A DNA stretch of 64,000 nt from Geoglobus ahangari (GTDB lineage: Archaea > Halobacteriota > Archaeoglobi > Archaeoglobales > Archaeoglobaceae), in assembly GCF_001006045.1 (NCBI RefSeq), contig NZ_CP011267.1, positions 558,001 through 622,000 on the forward strand, given 5' to 3'. The translations under genes were made by a program, and so were the position numbers. The notes beneath the pieces were generated by a model, which saw nothing but the letters and a program-made list of their open reading frames with translations, was not told the DNA's origin and ran no database searches. This document shows positions 53,706-62,721 of the stretch, one piece after another (the stretch's first letter is position 1; each line of letters opens with the position of its first letter).

Positions 53706-55109
53706 ATGAACAAATATGACGTGATTATAATCGGAGCAGGACCCGGTGGGCTGTTCGCGGCTTACAAGCTTGCAGGAAAGCTCAGTGTCGCTGTTTTTGA
53801 GATGGGCAGGGCGATAGAGAGGAGAAAGTGTCCGAGCGATCTTTCAGAGAGCTTCTGCCTCAAGTGCGATCCCTGCAACGTCACCGCTGGAGTGGGAGGG
53901 GCTGGTGGCCTTTCAGACGGGAAGCTGAACTACGTCCATCCCCAGTTTCCGGAGAGCTTCACGGTTGGTGGAGACTTTCTCGGACTGGTGGATGAGGATT
54001 ACCTTGTGGAGAAGATGGAGGAGGTTGACAGGATATTCCTCGAGCACGGCGCTCCTGATGAGCTTTACGGGGATAACGTGGACGAGCTTCTGGCTCTGAT
54101 GAGGAAGGCGAACTCGGCCGGAATAGAGTTTGTGCCGCTCAGGCAGAGGCATGTTGGGAGTGACGAACTTCCGAAGGTCATAGGAAGCATGCAGAACTAC
54201 CTCACCGGCAACGGGATCGAGATATTCACCAACACAACCGTGGTGGACATAAAGCCGGACGAGAAGAAGGTGGTAACCGAGGACGGGAAGGAGTACTATT
54301 ACGATTACCTCATCATTGGCGTTGGAAGAGGGGGGGCTGAGTGGCTCGAGAAGTGGGTCAGGGACTACGGCTTTGCGGTGAGCAAGGAGGCGAAGGCAAT
54401 AGATGTGGGAGTCAGAGTCGAAGTGCCGGCGACGATAATGGACGAGATAACGTCGATAATCTACGATCCAAAGCTCAGGATAACGACGAAGAAGCACGAC
54501 GACTACATGCGTACCTTCTGCACCTGCCCGAGGGGGTGGGTGATAAGGGAGGACTACGGGGAGTTCAGCCTCGTAAACGGCCATAGCAAGGCGAAGGAGA
54601 AGACCAACAACAGCAACTTCGCCCTCCTCGGACACTACGTCTTCACCGAGCCGTTCGACATGCCAAACGAGTGGGGCAGGGATCTTGCTAAGATAACAAC
54701 GAAGCTCGGCGGAGGAAATCCGCTCGTTCAGAGGCTCAAGGATTTGAGGCTCGGAAGGAGGAGCACGGAGATGAGGATAAAGAACAACAGACTCCTCAAG
54801 CCCACGCTCAAGACAGCGGTACCGGGAGACATAAGCTTGGCCTATCCGGGAAGGGTTGTTGACGACATCATTGACGCGCTCGAGCAGCTCGACAAGGTTA
54901 TTCCTGGAGTTGCGGACGACTCAACCCTCCTCTATGCTCCGGAGATCAAGTTCTACTCGCTCAAGCTCGAGATAAGCCCCGAGATGGAGACAAACATCCC
55001 CGGCATTTACGCCATAGGAGACGGAGCGGGGATAAGCAGGGGAATAGTTGGTGCAGCGGTCACAGGGCTGATTGCTGCAGAGAGCATCCTCAGGAGGGTT
55101 AAGAAATGA
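53706..55109 (+). CDS. FAD-dependent dehydrogenase, COG2509 type
   Basis: 467 aa. FAD-binding loop DVIIIGAGPGGLFAAYKLAG (5-24), a CPSDLSESFCLKCDPCNVTAG segment with four cysteines near 40-60, and a final FAD contact YAIGDGAGISRGIVGAAVTGL. COG2509 proteins are uncharacterised FAD dehydrogenases common in archaea and anaerobes. The start ATG follows a TATA-like CTTAAATACTAACG. It overlaps the purP paralogue by 4 bp (ATGA), so the two are co-translated. Confidence 0.9.
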   Translation: MNKYDVIIIGAGPGGLFAAYKLAGKLSVAVFEMGRAIERRKCPSDLSESFCLKCDPCNVTAGVGGAGGLSDGKLNYVHPQFPESFTVGGDFLGLVDEDYLVEKMEEVDRIFLEHGAPDELYGDNVDELLALMRKANSAGIEFVPLRQRHVGSDELPKVIGSMQNYLTGNGIEIFTNTTVVDIKPDEKKVVTEDGKEYYYDYLIIGVGRGGAEWLEKWVRDYGFAVSKEAKAIDVGVRVEVPATIMDEITSIIYDPKLRITTKKHDDYMRTFCTCPRGWVIREDYGEFSLVNGHSKAKEKTNNSNFALLGHYVFTEPFDMPNEWGRDLAKITTKLGGGNPLVQRLKDLRLGRRSTEMRIKNNRLLKPTLKTAVPGDISLAYPGRVVDDIIDALEQLDKVIPGVADDSTLLYAPEIKFYSLKLEISPEMETNIPGIYAIGDGAGISRGIVGAAVTGLIAAESILRRVKK

Positions 55110-56233
55110 TCGACGAGGCGAGGAAGATTGCTGAGAGCTACGAGGACATCACCATAGGCATCTTCGGCTCCCACTCTGCCAAGGAGACGGGAATGGCCGC
55201 AAAGGCATTCGGACTGAAGACGGTGGTTGTGGTCCAGAAGGGGAGGGAGAAGCTCTACACAAAGTACAACCGCCACCTGTTCGACGAGGTGATTCTGCTG
55301 GACAGCTTCAGGGATCTGGTCAACGAGGAGGTTCAGGAGACTCTCATCGAGATGAACACCGTCTTCATCCCCAACAGGAGCTTTGCGGTTTACGTTGGAT
55401 ATGACGCGATAGAAAAGGAGTTCAGGGTGCCCATTTACGGGAACAGGTACCTGCTGAGGGCTGAGGAGAGGAACTACGAGAGGGGACAGTACTATCTGCT
55501 GGAGAAGGCGGGTCTGAGGTATCCAAAGGAGTTCAAAAGCCCGGAGGAGATTGACAGGCTCGTCATAGTCAAGGTTCAGCAGGCCAAGAATCCGCTCGAG
55601 AGGGCGTTTTTCTACGCGAACTCTCCCGAAGACTACTACAGGCAGGCGGAGAAGCTCCTGAAGGAAGGCGTTATAGACGAGGAGGGGCTGGAGAAGGCGA
55701 GGATCGAGGAGTACGTCCTTGGAGCGAGATTCAACGCCAACTTCCACAGCTACGCTCTCAAGGACGTTTTCGGCAACTTCGACTTCGTTGGTTTCTCTGA
55801 CAGAAGGCAGGTAAACCTGCAGGGCTTCCTGAATCTGCCAGCCAGAGAGCAGCTCAAGATAGACGTGCCGGTCAAGAACGAGGAGATCGGCCACTTTGGC
55901 GTCACGATGAGGGAGAGCAAGCAGGAGATGGTCTACGAGGCTGGAGAGAGGTTCATAGATGCGTGCATGAGGGAGTACCCTCCCGGGATAATCGGCATGT
56001 TCGGGCTGCAGGGGGCCATCGCGTACTCTCCTGAAGATGAGACAAGGCTGGAGTTCGTGATCTTCGACGTCTCAATGCGCGTCCCTGGAGATCCGGCAAT
56101 AGGCCCCACGTCTCCTGAGATGAGGAACCTGAGCCTTAAGCACGGCATCAGGATTGAGGATCCGCTCGACCTGACGATGATGGAGCTTAAGAAAGCCCTC
56201 GAAGCGGGACGGCTGAGCGAAACGGTAACCTAA
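55106..56233 (+). CDS. Divergent PurP paralogue (ATP-grasp)
   Basis: 375 aa with the PurP N-terminal [25 protein letters not shown] and the C-terminal [19 protein letters not shown], but the glycine-rich ATP loop of true PurP is absent: where the copy at 738-1808 has PGARGGKGYF, this one has [15 protein letters not shown]. It therefore may bind ATP differently or have lost activity, or act on another carboxamide. Fused translationally to a flavin dehydrogenase gene by a 4-bp overlap. Second PurP clades are known in archaea; the role of this one is not fixed. Confidence 0.82.
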   Translation: MIDEARKIAESYEDITIGIFGSHSAKETGMAAKAFGLKTVVVVQKGREKLYTKYNRHLFDEVILLDSFRDLVNEEVQETLIEMNTVFIPNRSFAVYVGYDAIEKEFRVPIYGNRYLLRAEERNYERGQYYLLEKAGLRYPKEFKSPEEIDRLVIVKVQQAKNPLERAFFYANSPEDYYRQAEKLLKEGVIDEEGLEKARIEEYVLGARFNANFHSYALKDVFGNFDFVGFSDRRQVNLQGFLNLPAREQLKIDVPVKNEEIGHFGVTMRESKQEMVYEAGERFIDACMREYPPGIIGMFGLQGAIAYSPEDETRLEFVIFDVSMRVPGDPAIGPTSPEMRNLSLKHGIRIEDPLDLTMMELKKALEAGRLSETVT

Positions 56234-56913
56234 CTCCTCCTTTTTATGTGTATCAGGAGCAAGATGAACGAGATGGTTATAAGGGCTACTGCCGCGTAGA
56301 ACATAACCTCCGCGCCACCCAGAGCCTTAGCAGCTTCAACTGCAGGGGTTTTAGCTGGTGTGGGCATTAAGGCCGGTGTTGGGCTCGGTGTGGCGGTTGG
56401 GGTTGGCACCGGCGTGGGAGTGGGCGTCGCCGTTGGAACGGGTGTGGGCGTGGGTGTTGGCGTTGGTGCGGGAGTTGGAGAGATTGTCGGCTGGGGAACA
56501 GCCTTCTCGGCCACTTCTGGTGTGGGAGTTCTGACGATCTCGTAGGCTGGAGCCTCCTTCTGTACCCTCGTTCCGCTCATGAACGAAAGCAGCAGCATGA
56601 CGATTCCAGAAATGAAAGCTGCTATGGAGGCGAAGAGCTCTATTGCCGGCCTCCTTGCCTTTTCCGGCATCACGACCTTCAGACCCTTGGGCGTGATCTC
56701 GTAGTATATCCACTTTCTGCCCTCGTCCACCCTCCTTATCAGCCCAGCCCTCTCAAGGCGCTCGAGGTGCTCCTTGACAGACGACTTCGACACCCCGACC
56801 TCCTTGGAAAGCTCGCTGAGGGTTTTCCTTCTGTCTGATAACCTTTTCAGAATCTCCACTCTCGTTTCCGACGAAAGCAGGAGAAGCGCCTCTCGATCAA
56901 GGCTGATTTTCAC
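56230..56913 (-). CDS. Membrane-anchored winged-helix regulator with Pro/Thr repeats
   Basis: 227 aa. An ArsR-type winged helix ([20 protein letters not shown] to [14 protein letters not shown], ~8-75) is followed by a helix ([15 protein letters not shown]), then a 50-residue PT/PTPTPTP linker that should lie outside the cell, and a second helix ([19 protein letters not shown]). DNA-binding domain inside, repeat segment outside: a one-component sensor layout. GTG at 56913. The gene converges on purP-like gene ends by 4 bp. Confidence 0.83.
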   Translation of the reverse strand: MKISLDREALLLLSSETRVEILKRLSDRRKTLSELSKEVGVSKSSVKEHLERLERAGLIRRVDEGRKWIYYEITPKGLKVVMPEKARRPAIELFASIAAFISGIVMLLLSFMSGTRVQKEAPAYEIVRTPTPEVAEKAVPQPTISPTPAPTPTPTPTPVPTATPTPTPVPTPTATPSPTPALMPTPAKTPAVEAAKALGGAEVMFYAAVALITISFILLLIHIKRRS

Positions 56914-57020
56914 CTCAATGCCTCCGCGGGAGAGAATTTAAAGGATTTGAAAACGTTAGTTTTTATAAATTTCTGCCAATATTCAAGCCACGTCATGCTT
57001 TTTTGGGACATTTTGTGGAA

Positions 57021-57437
57021 CTAAATGTGCATGTAAATCCATGAATCAAAAACAATGCATACGCCGGTGAATGATATTGCCGTTGCTCGCAAGCCAAACT
57101 CTAAACGTTCATACCCTCGTTTTTTTGCGAGGTATATGGCGGGAATTAGCACTGCTGGTATTACTGGCAGTACTGGGCCCAAAATCAGAGAGAGCACCGG
57201 GTTCAGGTAGTAATAGTTTCCCAGCACTATCATGGAAAATGGCAGGATGAAGGATAAACCGGCTTTACCCACTCTGGCTGTTACAGTTATTGTGGTAATT
57301 GCTGACCATATGAGGAGAACGTACACAATTTCGCTTTTTGAGGGGAGCATCGGGTAGCTTTCGGAAAGCAGGATTCCAACAACTCCAGAAAATATGCCGG
57401 AAAAAAGTAGTGCTGAATTTTCAATTATTCCTTTCAT
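57021..57437 (-). CDS. Small multi-helix membrane protein
   Basis: 138 aa with four hydrophobic segments (LLFSGIFSGVVGILL, VYVLLIWSAITTITV, FILPFSMIVLGNYYYL and LILGPVLPVIPAVLIPAIYLA). No family is recognised. It lies 49 bp downstream of the metzincin-like gene on the same strand and may be its companion. AT-rich like its neighbours. Confidence 0.6.
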   Translation of the reverse strand: MKGIIENSALLFSGIFSGVVGILLSESYPMLPSKSEIVYVLLIWSAITTITVTARVGKAGLSFILPFSMIVLGNYYYLNPVLSLILGPVLPVIPAVLIPAIYLAKKRGYERLEFGLRATAISFTGVCIVFDSWIYMHI

Positions 57438-57485
57438 GGTTGATCTCCCAGTCCGTTGATGTTTACATTAACGATATCCCAGTGT

Positions 57486-58520
57486 TCACTGCACCACACA
57501 TCTGTTCCTGCCCCCAGCATAATAGTAATTCATAATGCATTCGGGATGCTCCCATGGCCACATCCCAGCATCATTGGCGTTAAAGTTGTGTGAGATTTCA
57601 TGTTGAGCGATGCTGTCATGCTGCCAATCCACTCCGGCTGCCTGTGTTGCACCTATGCTGAAAAAGCCATTTGTTTTTGCCATTCCGTTGCGGTCGGCGT
57701 ATTTTACCCAACCAATAACTATGTCGTTCACGGGATCTCTGTCGTTGTATTCTCCTCTCCACCAGTCCGTATCCTGTGCAAGGTCGTCTAAAAGGTCTTC
57801 GGAAATGTCTGATGAAACATCGCTTGCGTCCCAGTAGTCGGTTATGTGATAGTAATAGAGTGTTCCAGGATTGAACTGGTAGAATCTCGAATAAGCATTG
57901 ACTGTATCTTGTAAATATGCTTCAATAGGTTTATGTTTTTGATCTATAGCCTCAAAAATCCATAAATAGAGCACATCATTTTTTGCCCATGGTCCTGTGG
58001 CAACAGATGTAGCCATTGCCCCACCATCTGATGGTTTTAGTATTCCTCTCTCTACGAGTTTTCTCACATACTCTACTGGAAGTGGTACGCCATCAACAAT
58101 CTCAACCTTGGGATTTTGCGGGTCGACACCGTATTTTCTCATGTACTCCTCTCTGGCTTTTTCTTCTATTTCAAACCATTTGGTTGCATTTATTATCCTG
58201 TATCCATTTTTCAAAGCCCATTTGTAGAGTTCTGGATCAACCCAATCCTCTACAGCAGTTCTTCCGTTCTCCACCTTCACTTTTCCCATGGTAATGACCT
58301 TGCCATCAAGAGCAGTTCCGGCGAGGTAATGGGGCAGCTCTCCTTTTGCGAATTTTATGTCGTTTTCTGTTACATTGTACTTGTCGTACAACATTGTCAA
58401 CTCTTCTTTCGTGAGCTTTTCTGGGGGTTTCAGTTCTTCACCAATGTTTAGTGCTGAAACCGCTATTATGCCTATGAGGACTGCGCTTAAAACTGCTGAG
58501 GCAATTGAAGCAGGTTTCAT
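57486..58520 (-). CDS. Exported metzincin-like zinc metalloprotease
   Basis: 344 aa. Signal peptide (IASAVLSAVLIGIIAVSA), a pro-like charged region, and near the C-terminus the zinc site HEISHNFNAND (His307, Glu308, His311, Asp317) followed by ECIMNYYY, a Met-turn. That is the metzincin pattern HExxHxxxxxD plus Met-turn. ATG at 58520 follows GGTGGT five bases upstream; a GTG 12 bases earlier is possible. Its promoter shares a 40-bp element with the PPC-protein operon at 61277-61316. Peptidase activity is inferred. Confidence 0.75.
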   Translation of the reverse strand: MKPASIASAVLSAVLIGIIAVSALNIGEELKPPEKLTKEELTMLYDKYNVTENDIKFAKGELPHYLAGTALDGKVITMGKVKVENGRTAVEDWVDPELYKWALKNGYRIINATKWFEIEEKAREEYMRKYGVDPQNPKVEIVDGVPLPVEYVRKLVERGILKPSDGGAMATSVATGPWAKNDVLYLWIFEAIDQKHKPIEAYLQDTVNAYSRFYQFNPGTLYYYHITDYWDASDVSSDISEDLLDDLAQDTDWWRGEYNDRDPVNDIVIGWVKYADRNGMAKTNGFFSIGATQAAGVDWQHDSIAQHEISHNFNANDAGMWPWEHPECIMNYYYAGGRNRCVVQ

Positions 58521-58566
58521 ACTTACCACCACTCATAAATTTCTTTACGCTTACATAACGATTCCG

Positions 58567-58606
58567 ACTGTTTCAACCCAAATTGAAGTAATAGAAAGGT
58601 TTATTT
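58567..58606. promoter_or_regulatory. Shared 40-bp promoter element, copy 1
   Basis: Lies 47 bp upstream of the metzincin ATG, directly before a minus-strand TATA-like TTATGTAA at 58551-58558. It contains the inverted repeat TTTCAA-x6-TTGAAG. About 33 of 40 bases match copy 2 at 61277-61316. The likely binder is the HTH protein encoded at 61339-61965. Confidence 0.55.
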
Positions 58607-58708
58607 TGGGTCTTGGTCTGCTAACTTAGATTTCTAAAAGGCATTTATAAAAATGAACTCTAAAGTCTCTCCTCTATAGTAACGGTAAGTTGTCAGGAGT
58701 GAACACCA

Positions 58709-59251
58709 TCACGGTGGTGGAATTTTAGAGGGTTTAAACGGAATGAAAACTTCGTAATCAACCGCATCACACTCATTACAGAGCACATACAGCTTGAAAA
58801 TAGCAATTTCTCCACTTTTCACGTGAACTACAGTGAAACGATCTGGTCTTTCTGGCTGCACAACCATTCCAGTTTTTTCTCCTTCAGAATTGTATAGCAC
58901 TGCACTGAGGGGGATGTAATAGTCCTCATCGTAATCGTTTCTAATCACCCCGCTGATAATTACGCAGGTGTCGCCTTTCTCCACATACTGCCAGAGGTTT
59001 CGATCGTATTTGCCGAATTTGGCACTTACATTAACGAGGTATATCTTACTTTGCTCAGTGTCTGAAATTTTTAGATAATATCCTCCCTTTGACGGGAGCT
59101 GGTATTCATGTGTTCGATTTAATTTGTGGGGTTCATCGACTTTCTTACTGAAATCTTTAGATTCGTAAAGTTCTGGTGTGCGATACCAAATAATCAGAGC
59201 GGTAATGGACAGAATGATCAAGAGAGTTAGGAAAGTTTTTAACGCTTTCAT
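58709..59251 (-). CDS. Membrane-anchored extracellular protein
   Basis: 180 aa with one N-terminal helix (FLTLLIILSITALIIWY) and a beta-rich exposed domain (LVNVSAKFGKYDRNLWQYV, CVIISGVIRNDYDEDYYIPL, AIFKLYVLCNECDAVDYEV). The middle recalls DUF4352/FxLYD-type domains that bind ligands outside the cell. ATG at 59251 with GGTGGT before it. It is 38 bp after the PPC-protein gene and so in its operon. Confidence 0.65.
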   Translation of the reverse strand: MKALKTFLTLLIILSITALIIWYRTPELYESKDFSKKVDEPHKLNRTHEYQLPSKGGYYLKISDTEQSKIYLVNVSAKFGKYDRNLWQYVEKGDTCVIISGVIRNDYDEDYYIPLSAVLYNSEGEKTGMVVQPERPDRFTVVHVKSGEIAIFKLYVLCNECDAVDYEVFIPFKPSKIPPP

Positions 59252-59289
59252 CTTTACCACCTATAATCTTTTCTAACAGAGCAAAAAAT

Positions 59290-61218
59290 TTAAAAAATTA
59301 GGCCAAGTACTGTATATTCACCACTGCCTGCGAAAGACCTCACCATGAAATACACTTTTCCGGACCCCTCAGCTGGTCCAGCAACTTCTTGTGACCAAGA
59401 AGAATAGCCGTAGGCGTCGTAATCTGTGGTGGTAGGTTGGGAGTTCCACTTGAGGTAGAGGTCAAAATCGCTATCGTCAGGACCAGAACAGAAGGCGTAT
59501 CCCTTGCCAAAACTCGGAGTTGTGGAGTACGCTTCTGTGTCTCCTCCACCAGACAGACTACCAGTTTTTCTGCCACTATCCACTTTGGGAAATCCAGATA
59601 TCGCCCAAGCTTTCCAATGGCCACTACCACTGTATGAACGTACCATTATATACAGTGTTCCAGAACCCTCAAGCGTAAAGTACTCCAAAGACGTTACCGA
59701 GTATCCGTGTGCATCGTAATCGCTCGTTGTAGGTGGTGAGCCCCACTTTGCATATAAATCGAAATCAGCGTTTTCATTGCCTGCCATGACAACTGTAACA
59801 TTCGACTGGGTAGATACGTAAACTGAGAAAGTATAAGTTTCGCCACTGCTGGAAAGTGTACCGCTCTCACTCTTAAGTATAATCCCTGGTTCTGGGTATT
59901 TTGTTTCGTGCTCTGTGCGCGTTATCCCATCGCTATTCCACGTTGCGTTAATCTCAACGTACGGTTTCTCTTCCGAGTATTGTTTGAATTCAAAGATTTC
60001 AGCAGGACGATACCACTTGTCGCCTACTTTTGTCCAGTCATCTTGTATTTCAGTGAATAGATCGAAAGCCTTACTTAAACTGTCGTAATAAAGCTCTGTT
60101 GAGCCCATAAAACAGTTTATGTAACTACTGAAATCGTCTGAATCGTCGTAGTAGTTATACCTCGTTATTTCTCCGTATACCAACCACATGTGGTATTTTC
60201 TGCCAGTTTCATCTATGTAAAAATAATACTCGACTGGACCGCTCACGTTCTGGATATACAAAGTGAAATTCGTCATCCACGTATCATTATCGTAGACTGC
60301 GACCCATATGTTCCTTTTCCCATCTTGTAAATGGTGGCTTATGAATTCTACAGTATCTCCAGTACCGTAACCAAGATATACTTCTCTTTCGTGGTAGCTT
60401 GTAAAACTCTGACCAGTGTTGTAAGGCGGTGCGGGATCAATTTTTCCAGAAATCCAGTATGGTTTTTGAGAGTTATCTTTTCGATAAAAGCTTGCCCACT
60501 CGCCGACAAAAGTGCTGGATTTCACGGTTACAGTTGTGACTGGGAGCCCATACGAGTCTAGTTTTTTGGTTTCAATATTTTTTACACCCGACTCTTTTTC
60601 TTTGATTTCTCGGAAGGCAGTAAAGAACTTCTTCTGAATATTCATGAAATTTTCTTTACCCAATCTTTCTAAAGTTCCAGCTGGTGTTTGTATAAGTCCA
60701 TAAGGTGTTTTTACAGTAGTCCATTTTACTGAGGGCAGTCTTTCTATTACAGGTGTTATTAACTTTCCAGAAGTGGAGTTTACTGTGATCTCTATCTTTT
60801 CTCCTACTTTCTTCACATATTCCTTCGGAACGGTAACATTGCCATATTCCTCCACACCAACGGTTGTAAAATCGATAGTTTGGGATCCAGCTGTTTTTGC
60901 ACCTCCAATAACTGTACTCTTTTCACTTTTATTGGATTTGACGACTTTATCACTAGTTTCAGTTACAGTAGATACAGTATTTGCTGCATTTATGGAGTAC
61001 TCCCCTCTAAGATATTTTTCAACAATTTCTAGTGGAATAACGAGTTCTTCAGCAATTTCTTTAACACTCCGACCCTTTCCGTAAAGTTCAGAAATTTTCC
61101 TAAGCGAATCCTTTGGAATCTCATTCCAGTACATATTTTCGTTATTTACGACTGTTGCTGTTGCAGTGCTTCCGAGCATAATCAAAGTTACCAACACTAT
61201 TATGGCGCTCTTCCACAC
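59290..61218 (-). CDS. Large exported protein with two PPC-like domains
   Basis: 642 aa from GTG 61218 with SD GGGGTGAT. Signal peptide (IIVLVTLIMLGSTATA), an N-terminal helical segment with HTH-like spacing (DSLRKISELYGKGRSVKEIAEEL), a long unrecognised middle, and two C-terminal PPC domains (~450-545 and ~555-642) with DFDLYAKW / DFDLYLKW and GTLYIMVRSYSGSG / GKVYFMVRSFAGSG. PPC domains are typical of secreted peptidases and other exoproteins. The N-terminal helix may be coincidental, since it follows a signal peptide. Confidence 0.75.
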   Translation of the reverse strand: MWKSAIIVLVTLIMLGSTATATVVNNENMYWNEIPKDSLRKISELYGKGRSVKEIAEELVIPLEIVEKYLRGEYSINAANTVSTVTETSDKVVKSNKSEKSTVIGGAKTAGSQTIDFTTVGVEEYGNVTVPKEYVKKVGEKIEITVNSTSGKLITPVIERLPSVKWTTVKTPYGLIQTPAGTLERLGKENFMNIQKKFFTAFREIKEKESGVKNIETKKLDSYGLPVTTVTVKSSTFVGEWASFYRKDNSQKPYWISGKIDPAPPYNTGQSFTSYHEREVYLGYGTGDTVEFISHHLQDGKRNIWVAVYDNDTWMTNFTLYIQNVSGPVEYYFYIDETGRKYHMWLVYGEITRYNYYDDSDDFSSYINCFMGSTELYYDSLSKAFDLFTEIQDDWTKVGDKWYRPAEIFEFKQYSEEKPYVEINATWNSDGITRTEHETKYPEPGIILKSESGTLSSSGETYTFSVYVSTQSNVTVVMAGNENADFDLYAKWGSPPTTSDYDAHGYSVTSLEYFTLEGSGTLYIMVRSYSGSGHWKAWAISGFPKVDSGRKTGSLSGGGDTEAYSTTPSFGKGYAFCSGPDDSDFDLYLKWNSQPTTTDYDAYGYSSWSQEVAGPAEGSGKVYFMVRSFAGSGEYTVLGLIF

Positions 61219-61276
61219 TTTAAATCACCCCCTCCTTCCTCTAATCAGTTGGATTAGCATTTACTTAAGAATTCTT

Positions 61277-61316
61277 ACTGTTTCAATCCAGATTGAAGTG
61301 ATCGAAAAATTCATTT
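61277..61316. promoter_or_regulatory. Shared 40-bp promoter element, copy 2
   Basis: Located 58 bp upstream of the PPC-protein GTG and 23 bp before the divergent HTH regulator ATG at 61339. It carries the same inverted repeat TTTCAA-x6-TTGAAG as copy 1; a minus-strand TATA-like TTAAGTAAA lies at about 61260-61268. As it sits between both genes, it may serve autoregulation and activation together. Confidence 0.55.
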
Positions 61317-61338
61317 AGATCAATTTAGAAACTGAAAT

Positions 61339-61965
61339 ATGGATAAACAGATAACTGGAGATTCTAACTTTCCAGAGCGCTTAGACGACGTTTTTTATAT
61401 TGAGCATCTGCATTCGGAAAAAGCTAAGCTACTCGCCTCGGAAATATGCAACGATACTGCTTGTAGAATACTAAAAGAGTTGTACAGGAATCCGTTGTCC
61501 ATTACAGATTTGTCAGAGAGACTGAATATGCCCGTGTCAACCGTACAGTATCACGTCAACAAGCTGATGGAGCTTGGCGTGATTAAAATAGCCAGAAAAA
61601 GGCTTGGTAGAAGAATGAGGGATGTGAAAATGTATGTTTATGACAAAGAGAGCATAGTGTTTCTCTCATCAATGGAAAAGCACGAATTTGAACGTTTGCT
61701 GAAAATGTTTGTAGTGCATTATGTGAAAAGACAACTACCAGCAGTTTTGACGATATCTTCTTTGTTGGGGTTGGTTTTCGGTCTTGCTGGAAGCGTGGCA
61801 ATCCGCAGGTTTATTGAAAGCAAATTTGCAGTTTTTCGAGACAATGTAGCCGGCGGTGCTGGTGGAGTTGATGTCGGACACATCTTCGTGATCTTTTTTA
61901 TTGTGTGTTTTATCACTGCCATGGCCAATTTTGTGGTAATCATTTTCATTCTAAAACGGAATTAG
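61339..61965 (+). CDS. Membrane-bound ArsR-type HTH regulator
   Basis: 208 aa. Winged helix at ~30-115 (ARILKELYRNPLSITDLSERLNMPVSTVQYHVNKLMELGVIKI, preceded by a Cys-rich CNDTAC), then two membrane helices (AVLTISSLLGLVFGLAGSVAI and IFVIFFIVCFITAMANFVVIIFI). A one-component membrane regulator like those common in archaea. It is encoded divergently from the PPC operon beside the shared promoter element. Ends 4 bp inside the convergent gene at 61962. Confidence 0.85.
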   Translation: MDKQITGDSNFPERLDDVFYIEHLHSEKAKLLASEICNDTACRILKELYRNPLSITDLSERLNMPVSTVQYHVNKLMELGVIKIARKRLGRRMRDVKMYVYDKESIVFLSSMEKHEFERLLKMFVVHYVKRQLPAVLTISSLLGLVFGLAGSVAIRRFIESKFAVFRDNVAGGAGGVDVGHIFVIFFIVCFITAMANFVVIIFILKRN

Positions 61966-62234
61966 CCAGAGTCTTTCTGCCCCAGAGCTTCCCTCTTCCC
62001 CTCCTGATACTTCTCGTACAGCAGGACTCCGAAGCCGTAGAGGAAGACGACCATGCCTGCAACCTTTACGGATGGAGAGAACCACAGGATGAGCCCGACG
62101 ACGATCAGGTCCTTCACCCGGTTTCTCCTGCTCTCCTCAAGGCTCTTTGCGGGATTCAGCACCGACAGCAGCAGGACGATTATGAATACCACGAGCAGAA
62201 CTATTATCATCTCGTTTGCCCCGAAAGAGACCAC
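61962..62234 (-). CDS. Small membrane protein of a three-gene set
   Basis: 90 aa with two hydrophobic segments (MIIVLLVVFIIVLLLSVL and VGLILWFSPSVKVAGMVVFLYGFGVLL). GTG at 62234 is chosen because GGGAGGTGAT lies four to five bases upstream (about 62239-62248); a GTG inside that ribosome site at 62243 would be a poor start. No family is recognised. It is translationally coupled to the next gene upstream. Confidence 0.65.
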   Translation of the reverse strand: MVSFGANEMIIVLLVVFIIVLLLSVLNPAKSLEESRRNRVKDLIVVGLILWFSPSVKVAGMVVFLYGFGVLLYEKYQEGKREALGQKDSG

Positions 62235-62235
62235 T

Positions 62236-62646
62236 CTAATCACCTCCCACCGGCACAGAAGTCCCCAGAGGAACGGGCTTCACGGGCTGATAGCAGACAA
62301 CAGCCTTCTTGAGGTCTCCTGCCCTGACCACAAAGACCCTCGTTTCGTTGAGGATGCTGGTGTTAATGTAGCACACCTCCTCGCTGCCCTTGCCAATGCT
62401 GTCGAACCTGCAGAGCTCTTCTCCCCTTGCACTCACCACAACGTCTTTCAGGTCTTCTCTCGCGGTGATTATTATCGCGTCCTCAACGCACCTTGCCCAG
62501 AGCGGCTCCTGAACTCCACCTCCCCTTTCCATGCTCTTCTTCAGCTCAAGGTAAAAGCCGATTGCAGCTATGCCTATGAGCAGAACTCCGATTGCCAATA
62601 TCACCGAGCTGAGCTTGAAAAGTTCGGTTTTCCTCTCTGAGGACAT
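62236..62646 (-). CDS. Membrane-anchored protein of unknown function
   Basis: 136 aa with one N-terminal helix (LSSVILAIGVLLIGIAAIGFYL) and a beta-rich exposed domain with a CVEDAIIITAREDLKDVVVSARGEELC pair of cysteines and a further Cys in VCYINTS and VVCYQPV. Four cysteines may form disulfides outside the cell. Not recognised. Overlaps or abuts the following gene on the same strand. Confidence 0.65.
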   Translation of the reverse strand: MSSERKTELFKLSSVILAIGVLLIGIAAIGFYLELKKSMERGGGVQEPLWARCVEDAIIITAREDLKDVVVSARGEELCRFDSIGKGSEEVCYINTSILNETRVFVVRAGDLKKAVVCYQPVKPVPLGTSVPVGGD

Positions 62647-62721
62647 ACAATCAAAAATCTTGGTTAAATACTTAAAATTTCCGGTACAGATTTATTTTTG
62701 TTTTTTATTTCGAGCACATCC

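Noticed and set aside
59290-61218. An HTH domain at the start of the PPC-domain protein
   Set aside because: The helix-turn-like segment follows a signal peptide and should be outside the cell, so DNA binding is unlikely.
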